6,169 nt of DNA, from NCBI GenBank assembly GCA_947304475.1, contig CAMZBE010000091.1, forward strand, positions 1 to 6,169, written 5' to 3'. The stretch is from an uncultured Clostridia bacterium. GTDB lineage: Bacteria; Bacillota; Clostridia; Oscillospirales; CAG-272. Shown here piece after piece: positions 1 through 6,038 of this stretch. Position numbers and translations under genes: made by a program. Position 1 is the stretch's first letter. Every line of letters starts with the position of its first letter. The notes beneath the pieces are model-generated. The model saw only the letters and a list, made by a program, of their open reading frames with translations. It was not told the origin of the DNA and ran no database searches.

Positions 1-1158
1 CGCGGCGTAGGGGAAGGCGCCCCGGATCGCGTTTGCGACGGCACAAACGAAGGCGTCCTTTTTTTCGGCGTAATCGGCGCCGCGCGCCCGCCATTTTTCC
101 GCGTCGCGGTCTGAAACGAAGCAGGTCGCCTGCAAAACCGTTCTCCCCTCGGGCGCAAATCCCGGCTCGTGGGCGAAGGCGCGCAGGATCACCCGCCCGC
201 CCGTGCGTTCGGGAAGAAAGGTTCGGTCGCCCGAAACCACCGTCGTCCACGCCGCCCCGGGCGGGAGCGGATCGGGGATCGAGAACGCGGCGTGGAGAGA
301 CGAGAAGTGCGGCGTGCGGAGATCAAGGTCGATCCGGGCAAGCGACGGCGGGGCAAATTCGTGCCCGAGCAGGCGCGAGAAGGTGACGTGGGGATCGCAG
401 GCGGCGATCACCCGGTCGGCGGGGAAGGCGTCCCCCCGGTCGGTCAGAACCGCTTCGGCGCGCCCGCCCTTCGTCACGATCCCGCTTACCCGCACCGAGC
501 AGATCAGTTTGCCGCCGCAGGAAACCAGTTTCCCGGCGAGGCGCTCCGCCACCCCGGGCGAACCCCCGACCGGAAGATCTGCGTCCCCCGACAGGAACGC
601 CGAATAGGCGAAGAGCAATCCGAGCGAAGCGTATTCGCGCCCGAGATAATCCGAAAAGAAGGTCGCCAGGTCGGGATCGCGCAGCGACGCCGCAAAGTCC
701 CCGACCGAGACGCGGAACCACCGCGCGATAACCGCCGCCCGCGCAATCGGCGAACCGTACGCCAGCGCCTTCGCGTCCCGGAAGAAGCGCCTTACCGCTT
801 TCGCGTCGCGAGGGCTCTTTTCCGAAAGTTCGGCTTCCGCCCGATCGGGATCGCGCCACATCGTAAGCGTTCCGCTTTTCAGATACGAACGGTAAAAGAA
901 GGGCTGTCTGACCAGTCCCACTCCGTCCCCGAGCACCCCGAGCGAGCGCCAGAGACGGTTCAGGCGCGAACCGTCGCGCGTTCCGTTCAGCCAATGCAGA
1001 CAGTTGTCGACGGTGTGCCCCCGCCGCGTCCAACTGCGCAGATTTCCGCCCGGTCCCGCCTGCTGTTCGAGGACGGTCACGTCCCATCCCCCTTCCGCGA
1101 GGCGGATCCCCGCCGTCAATCCCGCCGTGCCTGCCCCGATTACAACCGCTTTTTTCAC
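1..1158 (-). CDS. FAD-dependent phytoene-desaturase-family oxidoreductase, C-terminus beyond the window
   Basis: The minus-strand frame is open from a GTG at 1158 to the window edge (386 codons, no stop), so the 3' end is missing; family members are usually about 500 residues. The protein opens with a Rossmann FAD-binding motif, residues 5-13 VVIGAGTAG, followed by the acidic end of strand 2 (TVLEQ, 28-32) and GPGGNLRSW (35-43), as in phytoene desaturases, retinol saturases and related COG1233 flavoproteins. Around residues 200-220, SGDADLPVGGSPGVAERLAG matches the family's conserved P-x-GG helix. It is followed by a GGKLICSVRVSGIV-type segment and a second FAD-contact region (FPADRVIAACDP). 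The GTG start is preferred because KKAVVIGAG begins immediately and a purine-rich AAGGAAAAGGAAAC lies directly upstream. It is transcribed divergently from spoIIR. The substrate cannot be told: carotenoid synthesis is possible, but many clostridial homologues have no known substrate and no other carotenoid gene is visible. Confidence 0.9.
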   Translation of the reverse strand, partial: MKKAVVIGAGTAGLTAGIRLAEGGWDVTVLEQQAGPGGNLRSWTRRGHTVDNCLHWLNGTRDGSRLNRLWRSLGVLGDGVGLVRQPFFYRSYLKSGTLTMWRDPDRAEAELSEKSPRDAKAVRRFFRDAKALAYGSPIARAAVIARWFRVSVGDFAASLRDPDLATFFSDYLGREYASLGLLFAYSAFLSGDADLPVGGSPGVAERLAGKLVSCGGKLICSVRVSGIVTKGGRAEAVLTDRGDAFPADRVIAACDPHVTFSRLLGHEFAPPSLARIDLDLRTPHFSSLHAAFSIPDPLPPGAAWTTVVSGDRTFLPERTGGRVILRAFAHEPGFAPEGRTVLQATCFVSDRDAEKWRARGADYAEKKDAFVCAVANAIRGAFPYAA

Positions 1159-1306
1159 GTTTCCTTTTCCTTTCCGATGCGTGAGATACCGGGAGTTTGC
1201 CCGTTTTCGCCGCCGCTATGCGTAAAAAAAGACGGTTTTGCGTGAATAAAAAACGCTCCGCTGGGAAAACCTCGGGATACCGAAACGAAACCGGGGGAAT
1301 AATGAA
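1159..1306. other. Divergent intergenic region between oxidoreductase and spoIIR
   Basis: These 148 bp separate two divergently transcribed genes and must hold, or adjoin, both promoters. AT-rich patches stand out from the GC-rich surroundings at about 1221-1255. No strong sigma-A pair is visible on either strand. No coding frame with a plausible start and ribosome site was found. Confidence 0.7.
1220..1251 (+). promoter_or_regulatory. Weak candidate forespore-sigma promoter of spoIIR
   Basis: GCGTA at 1220-1224 and GTGAATAAAA at 1242-1251, with a 17-bp spacer, loosely resemble the sigma-F type elements (GYWTA and GGNRANANTW). They would start transcription about 50 nt before the ATG. In Bacillus subtilis spoIIR is a sigma-F gene, which is why this match was sought. 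The -35 and -10 each carry mismatches and the spacer is longer than usual, so this is only a candidate. Confidence 0.22.
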
Positions 1307-1936
1307 ATGAAGAAACCAAGAAACGTCAAAAGGCGGGGAAGCCGCGGGAAAAGTATCGCGTCGGGGGCGCTTGCGGCGGTATGGATCCTTTTTGCCGCCC
1401 TGTTCCTTTCGCTCTGTCCCGCCGCGGGGGAGGAGGGGATCTACCACGACGTGATCCGTCTGCATATCCTTGCCGCTTCGGACGACGCGGGGGATCAGGC
1501 GGACAAGATCGCCGTGCGCGACGCGATCTTATCCGAGTACGGCGACCTTTTCCGCACATTTGCCGACCGTGAAGCGGCGGAAGCGGCGCTCGACAGGGAT
1601 CTGTTGGAACGGATCGGCGAAACGGCGCGCCAAACGCTTGCCGGGCGGGGCAGGGATCTGCCCGTCACGGTCACGCTCTCGGAAGAGGACTACCCGACAC
1701 GCGAGTACGGTTCGGTTTCGCTGCCCGCCGGGCGGTACCTGTCGCTCCGCGTGGTGCTCGGAGAGGGAAACGGGCAGAACTGGTGGTGCGTCCTGTTCCC
1801 GCCGCTCTGTACCGCCGCGTCGGTCGAGGGCGTGCCGCTCGGACTGTCCGACGCGGAATACCGCCTGCTTACGGACGGGAAAAAGAGCGTCCGTTTCAAG
1901 ACGCTCGAACTGCTTTCCCGCTGGTTCGGAGATTAG
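1307..1936 (+). CDS. spoIIR: Stage II sporulation protein R (SpoIIR)
   Basis: This 209-residue protein has the full SpoIIR signature: VIRLHILAASD (49-59), DQADKIAVRDAIL (63-74), GSVSLPAGRYLSLRVVLGEG (135-154) and the diagnostic GQNWWCVLFPPLC (156-168) with its two cysteines. In studied Bacillus, SpoIIR is made in the forespore, secreted into the intermembrane space, and signals the SpoIIGA protease to process pro-sigma-E in the mother cell. The N-terminus fits export: a basic stretch (residues 1-15, rich in K and R), a hydrophobic core at about 18-36, and a likely signal-peptidase site near CPAAG/EE (37-43). SLC is not a good lipobox. The ATG at 1307 follows GGGGGA (1293-1298) by 8 nt; the ATG at 1302 meets a stop after one codon. 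Length is normal for the family and no defect is visible. It is a single-gene unit, since a new promoter follows before the next gene. Confidence 0.96.
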   Translation: MKKPRNVKRRGSRGKSIASGALAAVWILFAALFLSLCPAAGEEGIYHDVIRLHILAASDDAGDQADKIAVRDAILSEYGDLFRTFADREAAEAALDRDLLERIGETARQTLAGRGRDLPVTVTLSEEDYPTREYGSVSLPAGRYLSLRVVLGEGNGQNWWCVLFPPLCTAASVEGVPLGLSDAEYRLLTDGKKSVRFKTLELLSRWFGD

Positions 1937-1962
1937 GAAGTGTAAACTTTTTTCGCGTGCGC

Positions 1963-1991
1963 TTGCACAATCGCGCGGCGTATGGTAAAAT
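1963..1991 (+). promoter_or_regulatory. Sigma-A-type promoter with extended -10 for the CPBP gene
   Basis: TTGCAC (1963-1968) and TAAAAT (1986-1991) are separated by exactly 17 bp, and the -10 is preceded by TGG, giving an extended TG-n motif. The predicted start is near 1998, leaving a leader of about 45 nt before the ATG at 2043. A short inverted repeat, GTGC-gctt-GCAC (1957-1968), overlaps the -35 and could be an operator, but it is too short to rely on. This promoter separates the CPBP gene from spoIIR upstream. Confidence 0.75.
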
Positions 1992-2042
1992 ATCCGTAGA
2001 GAAAAACGGGGCAACCCGGGAAAGGATACGGAAGAAACCGTC

Positions 2043-3041
2043 ATGTTCGATTTTTCGTCGTCGCCCCTGCTTGCCCGGCGCACGTCCGGGGAGCGCCGCT
2101 TCCGGCTGCTCTTCGACTTCGTGATTCTGTGGGCGATCGCACTTTTCGTTCCCCTTCTGACCGGGTTCGTTCCGGGAATGCTCGCGTCCTTCCTGCTCGG
2201 CGGAAACGGAATGCTGAAGATCCTGAACGACGCGCTTTCGGCGGGGCTTTCGGGCGGCGCGGGCACCGTTGACAGCGACGCCTATCGCGCCTTGAGCGAA
2301 CAGATTACGGCGGGCACGGGTTACCGCATCGCGGAACTCTTCGGCGAGGCGTGGACCGTCGCGATCGTGATCTTCGTCTGCGTCGTGATCCAGCGCCGTT
2401 CGCTTGCGACCATGGGGATCGAAAAACGCGGCGCCGCCGGGCGCTACGGTATCGGGCTTCTCTTCGGCGTTCTGCTCTGTTCGGCGACGGTTCTGATCGC
2501 CTGCCTGTCGCGCGCCTCGACCTTCGAGGGGTACGTCGGCGGATCCGGCGTCCTGCTCCCGCTCTTCGTTTTGCTCGGTTACGTGATCCAGGGGGCGGCG
2601 GAGGAGATCCTGTTCCACGGTTTCTTCATGACGACGCTCGCCCGGCGCTTCCGCTGGCTGCCGTCGGTATTGATCAGCGCCCTGTTCTTTTCACTTTTGC
2701 ACGTAACGAACGCAGGTGTGACGATGCTCTCGCTTCTGAACGTTTTCCTGTTCGGGGTGTTTCTCGGATTGTTCACCATCCGGACGGGCAGCGTGATCGG
2801 CGCGTGTGCGCTCCACACGGCGTGGAACGTGACCGAGGAACTGGTCTTCGGCTGCTCGGTCAGCGGATTTTCGCCGATCTCCGGACTGTTCCGCGTGACC
2901 ACCGACGCCTCGCGCAGCGTCACCAACGGCGGCGCCTTCGGTCCCGAGGGCGGACTTGCCGCCACGATGGTTCTGATGCTTGCTCTGATCGCCGTTCTGT
3001 TCCTTCCGTCCTTTGGGAAAAAGCGTCAGAAGACGCCCTGA
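2043..3041 (+). CDS. CPBP-family (Abi/CAAX-like) intramembrane metalloprotease homologue
   Basis: This 332-residue polytopic membrane protein carries the three motifs of the CPBP family (type II CAAX prenyl endopeptidase-like, PF02517) in order and at normal spacing. They are EEILFHG at 187-193, FFSLLH at 215-220 and HTAWN at 258-262. The two Glu and two His residues expected to form the glutamate/histidine metal site are all present. The Arg of the usual EExxxR motif is replaced by His192, which is unusual. Hydrophobic segments lie at about 22-45, 103-118, 135-155, 168-185, 205-220, 228-245, 250-262 and 306-322. The N-terminal SLATMGIEKRGAAGRYGIGLL stretch matches the cytoplasmic turn often seen before the core domain. 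The ATG at 2043 follows CGGAAG (2029-2034) by about 8 nt. Bacterial members range from bacteriocin immunity to regulation of secretion; nothing nearby indicates the substrate here. Confidence 0.9.
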   Translation: MFDFSSSPLLARRTSGERRFRLLFDFVILWAIALFVPLLTGFVPGMLASFLLGGNGMLKILNDALSAGLSGGAGTVDSDAYRALSEQITAGTGYRIAELFGEAWTVAIVIFVCVVIQRRSLATMGIEKRGAAGRYGIGLLFGVLLCSATVLIACLSRASTFEGYVGGSGVLLPLFVLLGYVIQGAAEEILFHGFFMTTLARRFRWLPSVLISALFFSLLHVTNAGVTMLSLLNVFLFGVFLGLFTIRTGSVIGACALHTAWNVTEELVFGCSVSGFSPISGLFRVTTDASRSVTNGGAFGPEGGLAATMVLMLALIAVLFLPSFGKKRQKTP

Positions 3042-3066
3042 TTTCCACGTGTGATCATAGAAATTA

Positions 3067-3099
3067 CCCGCCACACTACCGGTGTGGCGGGCATTTTTT
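3067..3099 (+). terminator. Strong intrinsic terminator after the CPBP gene
   Basis: A perfect 10-bp GC-rich stem, CCCGCCACAC (3067-3076) with GTGTGGCGGG (3082-3091), encloses a TACCG loop and is followed by CA and six T (3094-3099). The minus strand lacks a U tract, so it works on plus-strand transcripts. It lies 26 nt after the CPBP stop codon and its T run ends 15 nt before the next gene's ATG, inside that gene's likely leader. Confidence 0.92.
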
Positions 3100-3104
3100 C
3101 GTTT

Positions 3105-3110
3105 GGAGGA
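3105..3110 (+). promoter_or_regulatory. Ribosome binding site fixing the DUF3810 start
   Basis: GGAGGA lies 4-5 nt ahead of the ATG at 3115. It shows that translation starts there and not at the in-frame GTG at 3082, which sits inside the terminator stem and has no ribosome site. Confidence 0.85.
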
Positions 3111-3114
3111 CGGT

Positions 3115-4134
3115 ATGAAAAGGCACGGGGCAATCTTTGTATTTTCGGCGTTCTGTGCGCTTCTGACGGCGGGTGCGTCCCGGTCGGCGGCGGACGTCGC
3201 CTGCCGACTGTTTTCCGATCCGCTTCGCCGTCTGCTTTCTGCTTTTTCGTCCCTTTTTCCGTTCCCGCTTTTCGAGGTCGCGCTGCTTGCGTCGCCCGCG
3301 CTGCTGTTTTTCGCGTTCAGGCGCGGAGATCCCGAGACCTTCTTCCGGCGCGTAACCGGGGCGGGCGCGATCCTCTTCTCGCTTTTCCTTCTTTTGTCGG
3401 TTTTGCCCGCGCGCAGGAGCCAAACGACGGACGAGCCGGTCTCCGAAATCCGATTGACCGCCTTCGCTTCGTTCCTTGCCGACAGGGCAAACCGGGAAGA
3501 GGCGCTTCTTCCGTCCTCGGACGGTGAAGGAACGCCCCCCGCCCGCAAAACGCAGGGGGAACTCTCGGACGGGGTGACGGCGGCGCTCTCGGCGTGCGGA
3601 CTTTGCCCCGCGTCGCCGCTTCGCGTCAAGAAGACCTTGTTTCCGCGGTTGCTTTGCCGTCTCGGTCTGCTCGGTTATCACGCTGCGTGGACGGGCGAAG
3701 CGGTGATCAATCCCACGGCGCCCGCCTACACCCTGCCGTTCACCGCCGCGCACGAGGCGGCGCATCAGGCGGGGATCTTATCCGAGGGGGAGGCGTCGTA
3801 CGCCGCCTACGTCGCGCTGATTCAGTCGCCCGATCCCGCTCTTCGCTACGCCGGGTGGACCGGGGCGCTCGACGCCTGTCTGCCCCTGCTCCCCGACCGG
3901 GAACGGTGTGCCGTCGTGGCAGGGCTGTCCCCGCGCGTTCGCACCGATCTTTCGTCGTTTGACGCCGTTCTTCCGACGGGCGGCGGAGCGAGGGCGGTCG
4001 AGGAGAGCAACGCCGCAGCGATCCGGCTCCGGGGCGGGGAAGAGACGCGCTCCTACGATCTGTTCCCGTATCTTGCCTGCCGCCGGTATCTTGAATCCGC
4101 GCGGGACCAAGCCGACGCCCCCGCCATATACTGA
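3115..4134 (+). CDS. DUF3810-family membrane protein with HExxH metallopeptidase motif
   Basis: This 339-residue protein has two or three N-terminal hydrophobic segments (about 6-22, 48-67 and 82-99) and a large soluble C-terminal part. The core LPFTAAHEAAHQAGILSEGE (207-226) contains HEAAH (213-217), a zinc-metallopeptidase HExxH helix, with a candidate third ligand at Glu224 or Glu226. It is followed by ASYAAYVALIQSPDPALRYAG (227-247). TGEAVINP (193-200) before it and TRSYDLFPYL (311-320) near the end also match the layout of DUF3810 (PF12725), which I recognise from the HExxHQ...E.EA.(Y/F) pattern. Function in the family is not established; a membrane-anchored protease is the natural inference. 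The start at 3115 is set by a close GGAGGA. It lies 62 bp upstream of murA on the same strand and probably shares its transcript. No promoter is visible between the upstream terminator and this gene. Confidence 0.85.
   Translation: MKRHGAIFVFSAFCALLTAGASRSAADVACRLFSDPLRRLLSAFSSLFPFPLFEVALLASPALLFFAFRRGDPETFFRRVTGAGAILFSLFLLLSVLPARRSQTTDEPVSEIRLTAFASFLADRANREEALLPSSDGEGTPPARKTQGELSDGVTAALSACGLCPASPLRVKKTLFPRLLCRLGLLGYHAAWTGEAVINPTAPAYTLPFTAAHEAAHQAGILSEGEASYAAYVALIQSPDPALRYAGWTGALDACLPLLPDRERCAVVAGLSPRVRTDLSSFDAVLPTGGGARAVEESNAAAIRLRGGEETRSYDLFPYLACRRYLESARDQADAPAIY
4127..4132 (+). promoter_or_regulatory. Candidate -10 element for murA
   Basis: TATACT, a 5/6 match to TATAAT, overlaps the last codons of the DUF3810 gene. 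Transcription would start near 4139, at the first arm of the inverted repeat described next, giving a leader of about 58 nt. The 17-bp-spaced -35 position (GGACCA) is poor, so murA may instead depend on readthrough from DUF3810. Confidence 0.3.
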
Positions 4135-4138
4135 CAAG

Positions 4139-4169
4139 GGGAGCGATCCGGTCTTTTCGCCGCGCTCCC
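4139..4169 (+). repeat. Inverted repeat in the murA leader
   Basis: GGGAGCG (4139-4145) and CGCTCCC (4163-4169) can form a 7-bp stem around a 17-nt loop. No T run follows, so it is not a standard terminator. It could be a 5' stabilising hairpin or a weak processing site between DUF3810 and murA, or chance in GC-rich DNA. Confidence 0.4.
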
Positions 4170-4196
4170 ACATGACGGGGGAAGGGGCGCGGCAAC

Positions 4197-5456
4197 ATGA
4201 AAACGCTTACCGTTTCCGGCGGGCGGGAACTGTCGGGAGAGGTCAGGATCCGCGGCTCGAAGAACGCCGCTCTGCCGCTCCTGTTCGCGTCACTTCTCTT
4301 TTCCGAGCCGGTCGAACTCGATAATCTTCCCGCCATCACCGACGTCGAAACGGCGCTCGCCCTGCTCTCGTCGCTTGGCGTTAAAATAATAAGGAAGGGG
4401 AGCGAGCGCGTCGTGCTCGATCCTTCGTCCGCCCGTCCGTCGGTTTGCGACAGGGGGCTGACCGGGGCGCTGCGCGGTTCGCTCTACCTGCTCGGGGCGG
4501 CGTCGGGGCGGCTCGGGGAACTGGCGCTCCCGCACCCCGGCGGGTGCAACTTCGGGGCGCGTCCGATCGATCTGCATCTCGAGGTTCTTCGGGCGATGGG
4601 GTTGACGGTTAGGGCAACGGAAGAGGGGGTTTCGGTCAAAGGGCGCCCGAAAGGCGCCGTTTTCGAGTTTCCTTACGTCTCGGTCGGCGCGACCGTGAAC
4701 GCCCTTCTCGCCGCAACGCTCGCAGAGGGACGGACGGTTTTGACGGGGGCGGCGCGGGAACCGCACGTTCTCGACCTGATCGCGTTTCTTCGTCTGGCGG
4801 GCGCAAGGATCGCGACGCCGTCGCCGGGTGCCGTCGTGATCGACGGCGTGCCGCGCCTGCACGGCGTTACCTATCGCGTCTGCCCCGATATGATCGAGGC
4901 GGGAACGTATCTGTCGTTCGCTCTGGCGACCGGGGGCGCGGTCACGCTTCGCGCGGTTGAGCCCGCGCATCTGTTTCCGGTCTTGCCGGTCCTCTCGGAG
5001 ATGGGCGCGAAGATCGGAACGGGCGTCGGTACGCTGACGGTCTTTCGTCCCGGGCGCGTTGCTCCGGTCAGGATCGCAACCGCGCCCTATCCCGGTTTCC
5101 CGACCGATCTGCAGCCGCAGTTGACCGCCCTTGCGTGCCTTGCCGACGGGGAGAGCGTGATCGCCGATCCGATCTTTCCGACGCGCTTCGGCTACGTTTC
5201 CGAACTGCGAAAAACGGGGGCGAAGATCAAGGTCGCGGACGGGCGCGCCACGGTTTTTGGGGGAACGCGTCCTGCGGGCGCGAAGATGACCGCGCCCGAT
5301 CTGCGCGCCGGAGCGGCGCTGACGCTCGCCGCCCTTGCTTCAGAGGGGGAGAGCCGGATTATGCGTTACGAGTTGATCGAACGCGGCTACGCCGACTTTT
5401 GCCGGAACCTGGTTTCGCTCGGCGCGTGCGTCACGCTCTCGGACGGCGACGCCTGA
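4197..5456 (+). CDS. murA: UDP-N-acetylglucosamine 1-carboxyvinyltransferase (MurA)
   Basis: MurA transfers enolpyruvate from PEP to UDP-GlcNAc, the first committed cytoplasmic step of peptidoglycan synthesis. The 419-residue protein is full length for the family. SKNAALP (21-27) supplies the catalytic Lys22 and Asn23. The active-site loop HPGGCNFGARPIDLHL (113-128) keeps Cys117, the residue equivalent to E. coli Cys115 that fosfomycin alkylates, and Arg122. FPTDLQPQLTAL (301-312) carries Asp304. DLRAGAALTLAAL (368-380) and ERGYADF (395-401) hold the conserved Arg370 and Arg396. All sit at positions matching the E. coli enzyme within two residues, so the enzyme should be active and, by the Cys, fosfomycin-sensitive. 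The IPD(R/Q)IEAGT segment reads CPDMIEAGT (229-237), a Met where Arg or Gln is usual. The ATG follows GAAGGGG (4181-4187) by 9 nt. Whether a second murA paralogue exists elsewhere cannot be seen. Confidence 0.97.
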   Translation: MKTLTVSGGRELSGEVRIRGSKNAALPLLFASLLFSEPVELDNLPAITDVETALALLSSLGVKIIRKGSERVVLDPSSARPSVCDRGLTGALRGSLYLLGAASGRLGELALPHPGGCNFGARPIDLHLEVLRAMGLTVRATEEGVSVKGRPKGAVFEFPYVSVGATVNALLAATLAEGRTVLTGAAREPHVLDLIAFLRLAGARIATPSPGAVVIDGVPRLHGVTYRVCPDMIEAGTYLSFALATGGAVTLRAVEPAHLFPVLPVLSEMGAKIGTGVGTLTVFRPGRVAPVRIATAPYPGFPTDLQPQLTALACLADGESVIADPIFPTRFGYVSELRKTGAKIKVADGRATVFGGTRPAGAKMTAPDLRAGAALTLAALASEGESRIMRYELIERGYADFCRNLVSLGACVTLSDGDA

Positions 5457-5856
5457 CGTGCCGTTTCGCTCCGCCGAAAAGCCCCCCGAAGGTCGAGAGC
5501 AGCAGGATCGCGGGATAACCGATCCAGCGCGCGAGGGCGGGAACGGTACCGTGATCCGAGAGAATCAGCGACAGGACGGCAAAGACCAACGCGAGCGCCG
5601 CCCCGCCCGCAAGCCCGATCAGGAGCCCCCGGCGTTTGTAGAACTCCGCGGGCAGAAAACCCGACAGAAACGCCGAAACGAAGAATCCGACGGAGGCGCA
5701 GGGTTTGATCAGCCGCGAGGGATCCGCGTTTTTGAAACAGATCAGCGTAAGGCAAAGGAGCAGGAGCGCCGACGCGCCGAGCGCAAGGATCCACCCGCGC
5801 ACAAGACTGCCCGCAAAGGTACGCCCGCTTGGGCGCCGGAACCGATTTCGTTTCAT
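5431..5856 (-). CDS. Small four-helix membrane protein, TIGR04086/YrzE-like
   Basis: This 141-residue protein has a basic N-terminus (MKRNRFRRPSGR), four hydrophobic helices (about 21-41, 50-70, 77-100 and 109-129) and a strongly basic tail (KRHVRRRRPRA). Helix 2 followed by a short basic turn and a Gly-rich helix 3 (YKRRGLLIGLAGGAAL, 73-88), plus a Gly-rich end of helix 4 (STFGGLFGGAKR, 121-132), resembles the TIGR04086 family of small clostridial membrane proteins and B. subtilis YrzE. Their function is unknown. The ATG at 5856 is chosen because a run of six G (minus strand of 5865-5870) lies 8 nt upstream. The frame extends upstream to 5991, but that part is low-complexity and overlaps the RNA-like array. 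Its 3' end overlaps the murA 3' end by 26 bp, tail to tail. The family assignment is from memory of its layout and is moderate. Confidence 0.7.
   Translation of the reverse strand: MKRNRFRRPSGRTFAGSLVRGWILALGASALLLLCLTLICFKNADPSRLIKPCASVGFFVSAFLSGFLPAEFYKRRGLLIGLAGGAALALVFAVLSLILSDHGTVPALARWIGYPAILLLSTFGGLFGGAKRHVRRRRPRA
5443..5466 (+). terminator. Weak terminator-like hairpin at the murA stop codon
   Basis: ACGGC (5443-5447) and ACG (5449-5451) can pair with CGT (5457-5459) and GCCGT (5460-5464), leaving one bulged G and a loop that contains the murA stop codon. Only three T follow. It is the only terminator-like structure near the end of murA, which runs directly into a convergent gene. 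Confidence 0.3.
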
Positions 5857-5874
5857 TCTGTTTTCCCCCCGATC

Positions 5875-5897
5875 CGCCCCGCTTGCCGGGCGTTTTT
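5875..5897 (+). terminator. Possible weak plus-strand terminator
   Basis: CGCCC (5875-5879) pairs with GGGCG (5888-5892) around an 8-nt loop, followed by TTTTT (5893-5897). It could stop murA readthrough, which would otherwise be antisense to the small membrane-protein gene and then the hairpin array. The stem is only 5 bp. Confidence 0.25.
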
Positions 5898-5901
5898 GTA
5901 A

Positions 5902-5910
5902 TAGTGTATG
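5902..5910 (-). promoter_or_regulatory. Sporulation-sigma-like -10 element ahead of the small membrane protein
   Basis: The minus strand reads CATACACTA. This matches the mother-cell sigma-E -10 consensus (CATACAnT) and also sigma-K (CATAnnnTA). A start about 7 nt further on would give a leader near 39 nt before the ATG at 5856. No good -35 for either factor is visible at the right distance, nor a sigma-A TTGACA-like box, so the call rests on the -10 alone. Confidence 0.35.
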
Positions 5911-5924
5911 ATCGACGGGCGGGG

Positions 5925-5964
5925 AAAAGAACGAGAAAAGCGTCCGCACCGACGGCACGGACGC
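5925..5964 (-). terminator. Terminator-like 3' end of the hairpin array
   Basis: The last 11-bp hairpin (5940-5964) is followed on the minus strand by UUUU (5939-5936) and a further pyrimidine-rich stretch ending in UUUU at 5925. This would end a minus-strand RNA before the downstream gene. The first U run is short, so readthrough into the gene is possible. Confidence 0.55.
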
Positions 5965-5989
5965 ACGATATGCGGAACGCCCGTTCCGC
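5940..5989 (-). repeat. Hairpin module 2 (18-nt hairpin, linker, 25-nt hairpin)
   Basis: Minus strand: GCGGAAC, GGGC, GUUCCGC; then AUAUCGU; then GCGUCCGUGCC, GUC, GGUGCGGACGC. Same layout and length as module 1 at 6039-6088. The 25-nt hairpin contains U.G and G.U pairs at positions 8 and 9 of the stem, the latter also present in module 1. Confidence 0.75.
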
Positions 5990-5996
5990 ACGATAT

Positions 5997-6031
5997 AAGA
6001 CGCCTTCGACGCCGCACCTCCTTAGGCGCTT
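5997..6031 (-). repeat. Central hairpin with exposed Shine-Dalgarno sequence and GGCGUC direct repeat
   Basis: The minus strand begins AAGCGCCU and ends AGGCGUCUU; these pair over 8 bp with one bulged U. The loop carries AAGGAGGUG, a perfect complement of the 16S rRNA 3' end. GGCGUC occurs twice, separated by GAA, and either copy can pair with GCGCC, giving two alternative registers that both leave the AAGGAGG unpaired. No ATG, GTG or TTG lies 5-12 nt beyond AAGGAGG. Confidence 0.55.
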
Positions 6032-6038
6032 GCGATAT

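Noticed and set aside
323..1465. Long minus-strand frame of 380 codons over the oxidoreductase and spoIIR
   Set aside because: Its product is Arg/Gly-rich and unlike any family. It is a shadow of the GC-rich true genes in other frames.
1937..1952. Terminator after spoIIR (AAGT/ACTT stem followed by T run)
   Set aside because: The stem is only 4 AT-rich base pairs, too weak to call despite the T run.
3082..3114. In-frame GTG extension of the DUF3810 gene by 11 codons
   Set aside because: The GTG lies inside the terminator stem and has no ribosome site, whereas the ATG at 3115 has GGAGGA at ideal distance.
4884..4910. MurA Met at the usual Arg/Gln of the IPD(R/Q)IEAGT segment as a sign of inactivity
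   Set aside because: This position already varies among clostridial MurA proteins, and all catalytic residues (Lys22, Asn23, Cys117, Asp304, Arg370, Arg396) are present.
5857..5991. 45-codon N-terminal extension of the small membrane protein
   Set aside because: It has no membrane or family features, overlaps the hairpin array, and the ATG at 5856 has its own G-rich ribosome site.
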